From positions 1 through 40,777 of the forward strand of contig JAOBWM010000185.1 of NCBI GenBank assembly GCA_025463365.1: a stretch of DNA of 40,777 nucleotides, in the 5' to 3' direction. Positions 1 to 6,599 of the stretch are shown here, one piece after another. Within the stretch, counting starts at the first letter, position 1. Every line of letters starts with the position of its first letter. A program made the position numbers and the translations under genes. This DNA comes from Acidimicrobiales bacterium (GTDB lineage Bacteria > Actinomycetota > Acidimicrobiia > Acidimicrobiales > Iamiaceae). A model generated the notes under the pieces. That model did no database searches and was not told the DNA's origin. It saw only the letters and a program-made list of their open reading frames with translations.

Positions 1-110
1 GGGCCGCCTCGCGCAGGGAGGTCAGGTCTTCCGGGCTTGGAGATGGGATTTCGACCGCTTGGCCGCCACCGTTGGTCGTCGGCACGCACCCAACCTACGT
101 CGTGCCTCCC

Positions 111-128
111 GCTGGTCTGGGGACCAGC
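111..128 (-). terminator. Hairpin after the small HTH gene
   Basis: A perfect 7-bp inverted repeat (GCTGGTC, loop TGGG, GACCAGC) lies 7 bases past the stop codon of the minus-strand HTH gene. It has no U-tract, so termination is plausible but unproven. Confidence 0.4.
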
Positions 129-135
129 CGAGGTG

Positions 136-336
136 TCAGGCGCGGGCGGAAGCCCAGGCCTCAATGTGTTGTCGGACCCACAGCCGTGTGCGGCCCGCCC
201 CGCGCTCAACGGCGGGCCGCGGGAAGTCGGCGTACCGCTTCAAGTAGGTGGTGACGCTGCTGCGATGACTGAGCCCAAGGATCTCGGCGACGTCTTGGGA
301 GTCGATGAGGTCATCGGTGTCGACTACGGGGGCCAT
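136..336 (-). CDS. Small AlpA/MerR-like HTH protein (copy A)
   Basis: A 66-residue protein consisting of little more than one DNA-binding domain. Residues about 10-30 (LIDSQDVAEILGLSHRSSVT) form a helix-turn-helix of the AlpA/excisionase type, followed by a wing region ending in RLWVRQHIEAWASARA, the W-x-x-x-x-I-x-x-W pattern of this family. Such proteins act as excisionases or as activators of integrase genes in phage-like elements. It is divergently transcribed from the XRE gene and has a counterpart at 10781-10984. The ATG lacks a clear Shine-Dalgarno sequence and may be leaderless. Excisionase versus plain regulator cannot be decided from sequence. Confidence 0.65.
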   Translation of the reverse strand: MAPVVDTDDLIDSQDVAEILGLSHRSSVTTYLKRYADFPRPAVERGAGRTRLWVRQHIEAWASARA

Positions 337-344
337 GCTGGTCA

Positions 345-399
345 GTCTAACGATGTTGACATCCGGAGCTCGGATCCCCTACAGTCTTAATCGTTAGAC
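345..399 (+). promoter_or_regulatory. Promoter of XRE gene A inside a symmetric operator pair
   Basis: A sigma-70-like promoter TTGACA (356-361), 18 bp, TACAGT (380-385) points toward the XRE gene. It is bracketed by a perfect 10-bp inverted repeat, GTCTAACGAT at 345-354 and ATCGTTAGAC at 390-399. One arm sits just upstream of the -35 box and the other at the expected start site. A second small palindrome (ATCCG GAGCT CGGAT, 361-375) lies in the spacer. The layout suggests repression of the divergent HTH/XRE promoters, probably by one of their products (inference). Confidence 0.6.
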
Positions 400-414
400 A
401 ACGTGCGCCGCAGT

Positions 415-456
415 GACCCCGGCGGTGGTGGAACACCCCGGGGCCCGGCCAGAACC
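415..456 (+). ncRNA. Conserved leader hairpin before XRE gene A
   Basis: Forty-two bases can be aligned without gaps with 11047-11088. The stem is CCCCGG, bulged C, GGTG, then a variable loop, then CACC CCGGGG. Four of the eight differences between the copies fall together in the loop, and one falls at both partners of a stem pair (C-G here, T-A in the other copy), so the pairing is preserved. A conserved CCGGCCAG tail follows, then the ribosome-binding site GAGAGG. This suggests a structured 5' leader. A DNA-level operator is also possible. Confidence 0.55.
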
Positions 457-474
457 TGTGTGAGAGGTAATGAC

Positions 475-918
475 GTGAAGGATCTTAAGGATGATGTGGA
501 CGCCGCCGTTGTGGCGCCCCGGCGACTGGCGTTGGGGCGTGCGATCCGGGCCGCTCGTGGAGCGATGTCCCAGACCGAGTTCGGCCGATTGGCCGGCCGG
601 CCGCAGTCCGTGGTCTCGGAGTGGGAGTCGGCGACCCGTGCGCCTGGTCTCGAACTTCTGAGCCGCCTGGAGGAAGGTCTTGGGGTGCCCCTGGGAACGT
701 TGGCTGCCGAGGCGGGCTACTTCTCGGAGGACGTGTTCGGTAGCGCGAGCGACGTGGTCGCTTGTCGGGCCTGCGATTCTCTGGACGAAGCATCTGCGTC
801 GGTCTCGGCCGCGGAGCTGCTCGGGTTCGAGGCTCGGTTGGCGAGTGAGGTCGACAATGGGACGCGGACCTGGCGGGTCGAGGTTGTTCGGCGGTCAGTC
901 GCCGACGGGACCCGGTGA
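475..918 (+). CDS. XRE-family HTH regulator (copy A)
   Basis: A 147-residue protein. Residues about 20-80 form a Cro/C1-type helix-turn-helix (LGRAIRAARGAMSQTEFGRL, then GRPQSVVSEWESATRAPGLE), followed by LLSRLEEGLGVPLGTLAAEA, the usual last helix of this domain. The C-terminal 60 residues are specific to this protein. The GTG start at 475 is chosen because GAGAGG lies 7 bases before it and because the conserved leader hairpin would otherwise be translated. The 3' end overlaps the end of the convergent minus-strand gene by 24 bp. It is shorter at the C-terminus than its counterpart in copy B. Its role as repressor of the element is inferred from its position at a palindromic promoter. Confidence 0.75.
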   Translation: MKDLKDDVDAAVVAPRRLALGRAIRAARGAMSQTEFGRLAGRPQSVVSEWESATRAPGLELLSRLEEGLGVPLGTLAAEAGYFSEDVFGSASDVVACRACDSLDEASASVSAAELLGFEARLASEVDNGTRTWRVEVVRRSVADGTR

Positions 919-1497
919 CTGGACCGCAGCCCGGCGCTTCGCCTCCTTGAGCCAGCCATGCACCGTGCTAATGGCCACCCGGTTCGCCTCCGCGATGTCA
1001 GCAGCCGGGCGTCGACTCTTCAAGCTCTGCGCTTGGTGGATGCGCCAAACCTCGGCGTAGAAGGCGTCGGCGCGCTTTCCCCGCGCTGGTACCGAGAGGT
1101 GCAGCTCGATGTCCTCCCACCCGATCGAGTCCTGGTGGATCTGTCTGGTTCGAACGGCCGCCTCGGCGGGAGAGCAGGCACCAGGGTCGAGGACCGGTGC
1201 GCCGCGATCGTTCCCGAGCGCGTAGTCGACCTCGTCATCGTGCAGGGCTCGTTCGAGCTGTCCCATGGGCAGGTTGCGCATCGTCGTGCCAGTGACTCGT
1301 CGCTCGTCGAGCGACCTGATTGTTACCTCGACGGGAGCGAAGTGGTCTCCAGGCCTCCCTCGGGTCGCTCTGACGTGGACGTGCAGGTGCTCCTCCGGTT
1401 GCCAGAGGAGCCAGCCGCCTTTGCCTACGTACAGCGGGCCTCCCCCCACCGAGTAGGAGCGCCTCGGCGTGATCTTGTGCTGACCCTTGATGACCAT
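895..1497 (-). CDS. HTH protein of the IAEANGV...STVHGWLKEAKRR type (copy A)
   Basis: A 200-residue protein with a C-terminal helix-turn-helix: residues about 165-190 read RPAADIAEANRVAISTVHGW followed by LKEAKRR. The N-terminal part begins with a conserved patch (SVGGGPLYVGKGGWLLWQPE) and holds a second one around LPMGQLERAL. Proteins with this tail are common in actinobacterial mobile elements, as far as I know without an assigned function. It is divergent from the recombinase-like gene, with an operator-like region between them. The ATG at 1497 has AGGA 8 bases upstream. Earlier in-frame starts (GTG 1515, ATG 1506) are possible but do not match copy B. Likely a regulator of the recombinase/transposase operon (inference). 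Confidence 0.6.
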   Translation of the reverse strand: MVIKGQHKITPRRSYSVGGGPLYVGKGGWLLWQPEEHLHVHVRATRGRPGDHFAPVEVTIRSLDERRVTGTTMRNLPMGQLERALHDDEVDYALGNDRGAPVLDPGACSPAEAAVRTRQIHQDSIGWEDIELHLSVPARGKRADAFYAEVWRIHQAQSLKSRRPAADIAEANRVAISTVHGWLKEAKRRAAVQSPGPVGD

Positions 1498-1538
1498 GAG
1501 CCACATCCTAACCACCTTTGCTGGACCACCTCAGCGAA

Positions 1539-1570
1539 ACCAGGTTTGCAAACATGGGGCCAGGTGTGCC
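1539..1570. promoter_or_regulatory. Operator-like repeats in divergent region, copy A
   Basis: The gap between the divergent HTH and recombinase-like genes contains ACCAGGTTTGCAAACATGG (1539-1557) and CCAGGTGTGCC (1560-1570), two copies of a CCAGGTKTGC motif in direct orientation. The same motif recurs in the matching gap of copy B. The element-specific spacing and the divergent context suggest a binding site for one of the module's three HTH proteins. Confidence 0.5.
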
Positions 1571-1584
1571 AAAGTCATCGCCTC

Positions 1585-2556
1585 ATGACGCAACCGCCGA
1601 TGCCGAACTCAGCAGATCCGGTCCGCTCCCAGCGGGTCGGCGGCCGCGGCCAAACGCGCACTGCGCCGTTCGACCTGGCTGCGTTCGCCGACACCTACGA
1701 GCCGCGCGATCAACAAAGGTGGTCCGAGGTCCAGGCGACCGTGCGGGAGTGCGTGGGCCGCTCCGGTGTTGTGGCATACCCATCAGCCCATCGGCTGACT
1801 CGGGCTCTCACGGGGCTCGCCGTGCACTGCGTGGAGCAGGGAGTGCCGCTGGACGTGGAGCGGATGTTGCACCCCGATCGGGTCGAGGCTTTCATCGCCA
1901 GCCTTGGAGAGCTCAAAGCGCGGAGCGACTGGCGCGCCGATCTGTACAGGCTCGGCCGGAAGCTGACCAAGAAGGCTCCGTATCGACCGAAGCTCGAAGT
2001 CGGCCGTCGCCCGCCTCATGAGCCGTACACGGATGATGAGTTGGCTGCGCTTCGGCGCGTCATCTCGAACCAGGGCACGCCGCACCGTGTCCAGAGCGGC
2101 ATCGGTCTGTTCTTGCTCGGTCTTGGCGCTGGTCTCGACGGACGGTGGGCGCCGTTCATCCGACCCGACCAGGTTTGGCGAACCAGCGGCGGCGTCGTCG
2201 TGGTCCAGGCGGAGGCCCCTCACGCGCGGCGGGTGCCGGTCGATCCGCTCGTGGCCGACGACCTGATCGCGATGGCGGAACGAACTCGGACGGATTGTCT
2301 TGTGGGCGCCTATTCCACAAGCTCCAACCGTGCCTACCAGCTCGTGAACGCCATCCAGGTTCCGCAGGGACTCCCAGAGCTCAGCCTGCGCCGGCTGCGC
2401 TCGACGTGGATCGCTCGACAGCTCATCGTTGGTATGCCGGTGCCCCACCTGATCGACGCCGGCGGCCTCGAAACCACGGCCCGGCTCGCTGAGATGCTGC
2501 CTTACGTGCGCAGGGCCATCGGGCTGCCGGAGTGGGCAACGGAGCGGCGGCCATGA
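1585..2556 (+). CDS. Tyrosine-recombinase-like protein (copy A)
   Basis: A 323-residue protein. The first 130 residues look like a SAM-like core-binding domain (VAYPSAHRLTRALTGLAVHC). The rest follows the tyrosine recombinase fold: LGLGAGLDGRWAPFIRPDQV at the box I position, RRLRSTWIARQLIVG at the box II HxxR position, and LPYV near the C-terminus where the nucleophile would lie. Compared with the family, the box I arginine is replaced by aspartate (GLD), the box II histidine is missing and only the second arginine is clear. It may therefore be inactive, use a rearranged active site, or serve as a DNA-binding partner. Its ATG follows the operator region. Its stop overlaps the next gene as ATGA, so the two are translationally coupled. 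Confidence 0.65.
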   Translation: MTQPPMPNSADPVRSQRVGGRGQTRTAPFDLAAFADTYEPRDQQRWSEVQATVRECVGRSGVVAYPSAHRLTRALTGLAVHCVEQGVPLDVERMLHPDRVEAFIASLGELKARSDWRADLYRLGRKLTKKAPYRPKLEVGRRPPHEPYTDDELAALRRVISNQGTPHRVQSGIGLFLLGLGAGLDGRWAPFIRPDQVWRTSGGVVVVQAEAPHARRVPVDPLVADDLIAMAERTRTDCLVGAYSTSSNRAYQLVNAIQVPQGLPELSLRRLRSTWIARQLIVGMPVPHLIDAGGLETTARLAEMLPYVRRAIGLPEWATERRP

Positions 2557-4304
2557 CCGCCGGACGTAGCGTCGACCGGCTCGACCTCTCCGGCACGCCC
2601 ATCGACATCGGCGACTTCGAGCGGGCCCTCCAGATCGTCGTGAAGACGGGATACCACGAGACCTTCGCTGCGGAACTCAATCAGGGATGGGGAGCGCCCC
2701 GCCGCAATGACATCCTCGGATTCCTGGTCGCCTGCCAGGTGAACGCGTTTCGCCGCGAGCACACCGGCGAGCTCTTGGCGATCACCCGGGTCCTGAACGG
2801 CTTCTCCTCCAACCAATGCGATCGCGTTGGGCTGGTGCACTGGACGATCGAGAATTCGTACGACCGGGTCGACCGGATCTTCAACGACATCACCACCCTC
2901 GAAAGGTCCAGCGTTGTCGGCCGGGATCCCTCGCAGCTCGACAACATCTGCGACCGGTTCTCCAACGCCATGATCGAGGCGTCGATCTCCCAGCGCGACA
3001 AGGTGTCCACCGCCGTGGCCTACGACGCCACCGCCATCGAGGGTTGGGCCAATCCGCATTTCTTGGAACTCGACGGCGAGCCGGGACCGAGTGACGAGGA
3101 GGCTGGCATCCGCAAGGAGCAGACCTTCGTCCAAGCCACCTTCGGCGTCGGGCCAGATGGTCGCAAGATCCCGACCAAGGATCGAGATGCGCGGTCCGGC
3201 CACCGCAGCGCCGTTGCCAAGAAGAAGGCGTCCCTCTACACGGGCTACCAATGCCACATCGGGGTCCAGACCCGGTCAGCCGAGATCCGCAACCCCGTCG
3301 ATGGCGTGGCGCTCGGCCCGGAAGTACCCCAGTTGATTCGGGCAGCTGCAATCACCGAGGCCGGAGCTCACGCAGCGCGCACGTGCCGGCACCTCATCAC
3401 CCGATACGGGAGCGGGGAGTGGGCTATGGAGGACATCATCGCCGACCGAGGGATGACGCTCGGGGTCGACGAATGGCAGCTCCCGCTGCGTGCCGAGGGT
3501 CGCCGGCCGTTCTTCGATCTCCACACTCAGCAGCGCGGCATCAAGACGACCTCCAAGAACTTCGTGACCGTCGACGGCTGGCCCGTCAGCCACGCCGCCC
3601 CGCCCAGTGCCCTCGTAGGCGAAGGCGGTAAGCCGCTTCCCATGCCTTCCCGCGGTGCGTCACACGAAGCCCGTGACGAGAGCGCCCGCCGGTTCAAGGA
3701 GCGAGCGCGCTACACGTTCCGTGTTCATCAGCGTCCCGACGCCGACGGTGCCATGCGATTTCGTGGCCCCCTCGCGAGCGGTCGACTCCGCACCAACGCA
3801 GCGCCCTACGAACACACGATGCGGCTGCCCCATTCGAAGCCCCTCGTCGATCTCCCCGAGGACTGGGAACCGTCCTTCGACGGCGTGATTACCGTCATGC
3901 CGAGAGAGCTCCCGCTCTACCAGTCGGTTCAGTTCGGCACTCGGGCGTGGCAGCAGGCCTACCTCGGCCGGCGTCAGGCGGCGGAGTCGGCCAACGCCGG
4001 GCTCAAGCAGGCGAAGGCCAACATCGAGAACAAGGGCCACTTCAAGGTATTCACGAGGAACAAGATCTCCTTCCTCATGGCCTTCGAGATGGTCGCCTAC
4101 AACGTGCGTCGGTCCGAAGCCTTCTGGCGAGATCAGCGTCTCAAGCGCGGCGCCCAGGCGAATGGGGATGGGCGTACCGCCAGAGAGCGGGCCCAGAGGC
4201 GCGCGGGCACGAACGCAGAGATCGCCGCCGAAGCGGCCTCGGCGTCAGCGGCCGACGTGATGTGTCTGGACGGTCCGAGCGTGGACACCCACCCGCCTCC
4301 CTGA
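2553..4304 (+). CDS. DDE transposase-like protein, IS4-type signature (copy A)
   Basis: A 583-residue protein with a recognisable RNase H-like DDE catalytic set: D158 (in VAYDATAIEGW), D298 (in IIADRGM) and E478 in YLGRRQAAESANAGLK. The last string fits the YREK signature of the IS4 group (Y-3-R-3-E-6-K). The N-terminal 150 residues include a helical region (RNDILGFLVACQVNAF...HTGELLAITRVLNGFSS) that may bind DNA. It is longer than typical IS4 transposases and is not flanked by obvious terminal inverted repeats. ATG overlaps the stop of the recombinase-like gene by 4 bp. It has a full-length homologue at 13345-15072 with all three catalytic positions kept. Activity as a transposase is inferred from residues only. 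Confidence 0.7.
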   Translation: MTAGRSVDRLDLSGTPIDIGDFERALQIVVKTGYHETFAAELNQGWGAPRRNDILGFLVACQVNAFRREHTGELLAITRVLNGFSSNQCDRVGLVHWTIENSYDRVDRIFNDITTLERSSVVGRDPSQLDNICDRFSNAMIEASISQRDKVSTAVAYDATAIEGWANPHFLELDGEPGPSDEEAGIRKEQTFVQATFGVGPDGRKIPTKDRDARSGHRSAVAKKKASLYTGYQCHIGVQTRSAEIRNPVDGVALGPEVPQLIRAAAITEAGAHAARTCRHLITRYGSGEWAMEDIIADRGMTLGVDEWQLPLRAEGRRPFFDLHTQQRGIKTTSKNFVTVDGWPVSHAAPPSALVGEGGKPLPMPSRGASHEARDESARRFKERARYTFRVHQRPDADGAMRFRGPLASGRLRTNAAPYEHTMRLPHSKPLVDLPEDWEPSFDGVITVMPRELPLYQSVQFGTRAWQQAYLGRRQAAESANAGLKQAKANIENKGHFKVFTRNKISFLMAFEMVAYNVRRSEAFWRDQRLKRGAQANGDGRTARERAQRRAGTNAEIAAEAASASAADVMCLDGPSVDTHPPP

Positions 4305-4325
4305 CCTGACCAGCGCCATCCATGT

Positions 4326-4356
4326 GCCAATGAGGCGCCAATGGCGCCTCATTGGC
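4326..4356. terminator. Perfect 15-bp inverted repeat after the DDE gene (copy A)
   Basis: GCCAATGAGGCGCCA and TGGCGCCTCATTGGC form a perfect 15-bp stem with a one-base loop, 21 bases after the stop codon. The core GAGGCGCC/GGCGCCTC followed by GCGCGCC recurs at the same place in copy B. It may be a bidirectional terminator or part of the element end. Confidence 0.5.
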
Positions 4357-4447
4357 GCGCCCGGGATCAAGACCTGGCGATGGCACAGGCCAAAAACCCA
4401 AGGAAGCTCGGGCACGAGGCGAGAAATCCCCTGCCAGTTCGGGCAGG

Positions 4448-4478
4448 GCGAGAGCCTCCGGTTTTCGGAGACTCTCGC
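4448..4478. terminator. 13-bp stem hairpin with GTTTT loop
   Basis: GCGAGAGCCTCCG and CGGAGACTCTCGC pair over 13 positions with one mismatch. It lies between convergent genes, so it could terminate either strand. Confidence 0.4.
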
Positions 4479-4509
4479 CTACTTGCCTGAACCCGGGTGC
4501 CCACTTTTG

Positions 4510-4534
4510 TGAACACCCCCTGGAGGGGTGTTCA
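4510..4534. terminator. 10-bp perfect hairpin
   Basis: TGAACACCCC, loop CTGGA, GGGGTGTTCA. It lies 90 bases beyond the 3' end of the minus-strand gene and is the last of three hairpins in the gap. Confidence 0.4.
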
Positions 4535-4625
4535 GGAATCCTCTGGCCAGGATCGACGCGTCCACCTACACCAAGGCTCCACAGGCTTGGACCAGGCGGC
4601 TCCACATCCCCTGGTCACAGACCTG

Positions 4626-5054
4626 TCAGTACATATGGTGAACGGCGCGCCAGAGGGTCGCAATTCGGACCCCCTCGTCGGTGAGGCAGATCGGGTCGGT
4701 ATCCCTGACGGGGGAGCCCGTCGGACGATCCCGCCAGAAGAGCGCGCCGCTGTTGCGCTTGCCGAACAGGTTCGCTGTCGATTGCACCTCGTCGCCGTAC
4801 ATCTCGCGACGGATCCGGAGAGACTCTGCCCGGGTGATCGACCCATTCTCCTCGATGAGCGCGAGGTGCCGGTGGGCTACCTCCCCGAGAGTTCGAACCC
4901 TGCCTGCGGTCTTCAGGTCCATGTAGGGGATCTCGTCCTGCTCGACGAGGGCCGAAGCGAGGATGCTTCGAGCCTCGCGGATGAGGGCCTCGGCCTGGAC
5001 GAGCCTTTCGAGTGCGTGTGCGGTCGCCTGTGATTGTTCGTTGTGGTCGTCCAC
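4626..5054 (-). CDS. Unknown protein, probable winged-helix
   Basis: A 142-residue protein of unrecognised family. The first 45 residues are helical and acidic/alanine-rich (ATAHALERLVQAEALIREAR). The centre (LALIEENGSITRAESLRIRR) and the following NSGALFWRD...DPICLTDEGVRIA resemble a winged helix: two helices, then a beta wing and a final helix. It could be a DNA-binding regulator, but that is inference from pattern. The GTG start has GAAAGG 8 bases upstream. The promoter region carries a perfect palindrome (5062-5081). It lies downstream of the P63C repressor on the same strand with a separate promoter, so it may be that repressor's target. Confidence 0.6.
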   Translation of the reverse strand: MDDHNEQSQATAHALERLVQAEALIREARSILASALVEQDEIPYMDLKTAGRVRTLGEVAHRHLALIEENGSITRAESLRIRREMYGDEVQSTANLFGKRNSGALFWRDRPTGSPVRDTDPICLTDEGVRIATLWRAVHHMY

Positions 5055-5061
5055 GGAGTGC

Positions 5062-5081
5062 CTTTCGTAAGGTTACGAAAG
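5062..5081 (-). promoter_or_regulatory. Palindromic operator of the 4626-5054 gene
   Basis: CTTTCGTAA GG TTACGAAAG is a perfect 9-bp inverted repeat with a 2-base centre, 7 bp before the start codon. On the minus strand a possible promoter TTGCAT, 18 bp, TAAAGT lies just upstream, which puts the palindrome at the start of transcription. The arm TTTCGT is shared with the operator of the P63C gene. Confidence 0.5.
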
Positions 5082-5189
5082 ACTTTACGTGTCACGGGCT
5101 CGAAAATGCAATCGAAATTTACGAGAGGTCGTACGGTGCCCCTCGCACGGGGTCTGACCAGCCAGTTAACGAAATCGAAGAGGTCGGTC

Positions 5190-6275
5190 TCAGCGCCCAG
5201 GCGGGTCGATGAACATGCGGAGCTGGATCGCCTGCTTGCCGAACTTCTCGGCCATGCGGTACCGCAGCTCGTCCATCGTGTTGCACGCCGATGCCATGCC
5301 GACCAGGAGCCAGATGTGCTCCACGAGGCGCTGAAGGCCGTAGTTGGAGCTGAGCCACTGGTGGTAGTTCTGGCCCTTGCGAGGCGGCGGTGCGTTGTTC
5401 TTGAGCCAGTCCGCAACGTCCTCGTCCAACAGGTTGTAGACCAGCTCGTTGACCAGCATCCCCCAGTACTTGGGGCGCTGCTGGACCGTGCCCGTCCACC
5501 CAGTGAGTCGCCCGAACTCCACCCACAAGGCGTCGGGGAAGGTCTTCTCCCACGGCCGCATCTCCACCTCCAGGTAGGCCCGCAGCTTGAGCTGCAAGGC
5601 ATCCTCGGCACGGGTGTACTGGTAGCCGGTCGCCTCGTCGATCAGGGCGATGAAGCCGACATTGGCGCAAGCAGCCAGGAACGCGCCTGCCCGCCTGGCG
5701 ATGTCCTGCTGGCGAGCGGTGAGCGGTGGATCGTTCTCGTCTCGCGCCTTCACGAACGCTCGACAGATCTCAAGGAAGCACTCGGCGGTGATTCCGGCGA
5801 CTCGCTTGTGGTTGATGTTGTCCAGGGTGAAGTCGACTAGCTCGTCGTCGAGGTCCACGCGCATGTACTTCCGCACCGGCTGGATGTACTTCCGGAGATC
5901 ACCACCGAGCGTGCTGTCCTCCGACTTGGCGATGGACTTCAGGGCGCTCGTCCGACTGATGATTCGCCGGCCATCGCTCAACACGTAGCAGGCGACGGAG
6001 GGCGCATCGTCACCATCGCCCACGGTCAGGTCTGCGCTGGCGATGGCGCTCGGGAGGAGTACCGGGAGGGCGGCGGGCGGCGGAAGGAAGTCTCCTGGTT
6101 CGATCGTCCGGCCCTTGGCTGCTGCCGCCGCCATGATCTTGTCTCGCCACTTGGTCGGGATGTTGCCGGTCTTGGACCAGTGGGCCACCGTCGTCTGCTT
6201 CGTGCCGATGACCGAGGCGAGCGCCGTCTGGCTCCCGAACTTCTTGATGATCCGCTGAGCGGGGTTGGATTCCAC
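5190..6275 (-). CDS. HTH and P63C-domain phage-type protein
   Basis: A 361-residue protein. Residues about 5-50 (RIIKKFGSQTALASVIGTKQ, TTVAHWSKTGNIPTKW) form a Cro/YdaS-like helix-turn-helix. From about residue 115 it matches the P63C domain known from phages and islands, with the diagnostic GFIALIDEATGYQYTR near residue 210-225 followed by WEKTFPDALWVEFGRLTGW. The biochemical role of P63C is, to my knowledge, undefined. Fused to an HTH it is presumably a repressor. The GTG start has GGAAC close upstream. An inverted repeat TCGTTAGC/GCTAACGA sits 12-37 bp before the gene, consistent with autoregulation. A further half-site (TTAACGAAAT) lies just past its stop, upstream of the next gene. Confidence 0.75.
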   Translation of the reverse strand: MESNPAQRIIKKFGSQTALASVIGTKQTTVAHWSKTGNIPTKWRDKIMAAAAAKGRTIEPGDFLPPPAALPVLLPSAIASADLTVGDGDDAPSVACYVLSDGRRIISRTSALKSIAKSEDSTLGGDLRKYIQPVRKYMRVDLDDELVDFTLDNINHKRVAGITAECFLEICRAFVKARDENDPPLTARQQDIARRAGAFLAACANVGFIALIDEATGYQYTRAEDALQLKLRAYLEVEMRPWEKTFPDALWVEFGRLTGWTGTVQQRPKYWGMLVNELVYNLLDEDVADWLKNNAPPPRKGQNYHQWLSSNYGLQRLVEHIWLLVGMASACNTMDELRYRMAEKFGKQAIQLRMFIDPPGR

Positions 6276-6286
6276 GAGGTTCCGTT

Positions 6287-6312
6287 TCGTTAGCGTGAGG
6301 TACAGCTAACGA
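6287..6312 (-). promoter_or_regulatory. Operator of the P63C repressor gene
   Basis: TCGTTAGC (6287-6294) and GCTAACGA (6305-6312) form a perfect 8-bp inverted repeat with a 10-bp centre. A third half-site-like TTTTCGTT follows at 6315-6322. It resembles the operator at 5062-5081 (shared TTTCGT half), so both promoters may be bound by the HTH of the P63C protein. Confidence 0.5.
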
Positions 6313-6599
6313 GATTTTCGTTGGAGCGTCAAGCGCAAATCGTTGTCGCTCCCATGAGATCAGGGGGAGGGTGCGATGCCAGCGGTTCGTTCACGCGGAC
6401 GTGGCCCTCGCCGAGACCACCTCCGGCACGTTCGACGCCGAGCTCAAGTTCTAGCAAGCCAGTTCGAGGATCGCCTTGAAGCGCAGAGCTCGTCTGGCAA
6501 GGCTCACCTCGAAGAGATCCAGGACATGAAGGCCAAGGTGGAGAAGCTGGGGCTGATAGCCCCAGCCACTCAGGGCTGGAACCCATGCACCGAGCCTGG
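6313..6599. other. Gap with no convincing gene; possible gene remnants
   Basis: Short plus-strand frames give fragments that look protein-like (from about 6371, RCQRFVHADVALAETTSGTF, ending after 26 residues; and another ending at 6603) but without a full domain or clean start. They may be decayed remnants. There are no strong hairpins. Confidence 0.35.

Larger units (their letters stand above)
111..4534. mobile_element. Five-gene element, copy A
   Basis: It contains a small HTH gene (minus), an XRE gene (plus), an HTH protein (minus), a tyrosine-recombinase-like gene (plus) and a DDE transposase-like gene (plus). Every gene has a counterpart in the same order and strand in the copy near 10743-15250, alignable by eye along its whole length but well diverged. 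Shared non-coding parts are the leader hairpin before the XRE gene, the divergent operator region before the recombinase-like gene and the hairpin after the last gene. The boundaries given are the outermost hairpins and are approximate; no terminal inverted repeats or target duplications were found by eye. Confidence 0.6.
4305..4625. other. Non-coding right end of element A
   Basis: About 320 bases without a convincing gene. It holds the inverted repeat at 4326-4356, a 13-bp stem with one mismatch and a GTTTT loop (4448-4478), and a perfect 10-bp stem TGAACACCCC/GGGGTGTTCA with a 5-base loop (4510-4534). Three strong hairpins in 210 bases suggest terminators between the plus-strand element genes and the minus-strand genes to the right, or recombination sites. 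Confidence 0.5.

Noticed and set aside
403-474. Upstream start for XRE gene A
   Set aside because: It would translate the conserved leader hairpin; the GTG at 475 has its own ribosome-binding site and aligns with copy B.
958-1584. A longer N-terminus for the recombinase-like protein of copy A
   Set aside because: The upstream frame runs antisense to the HTH gene and has no counterpart in copy B, where the protein starts at the matching methionine.
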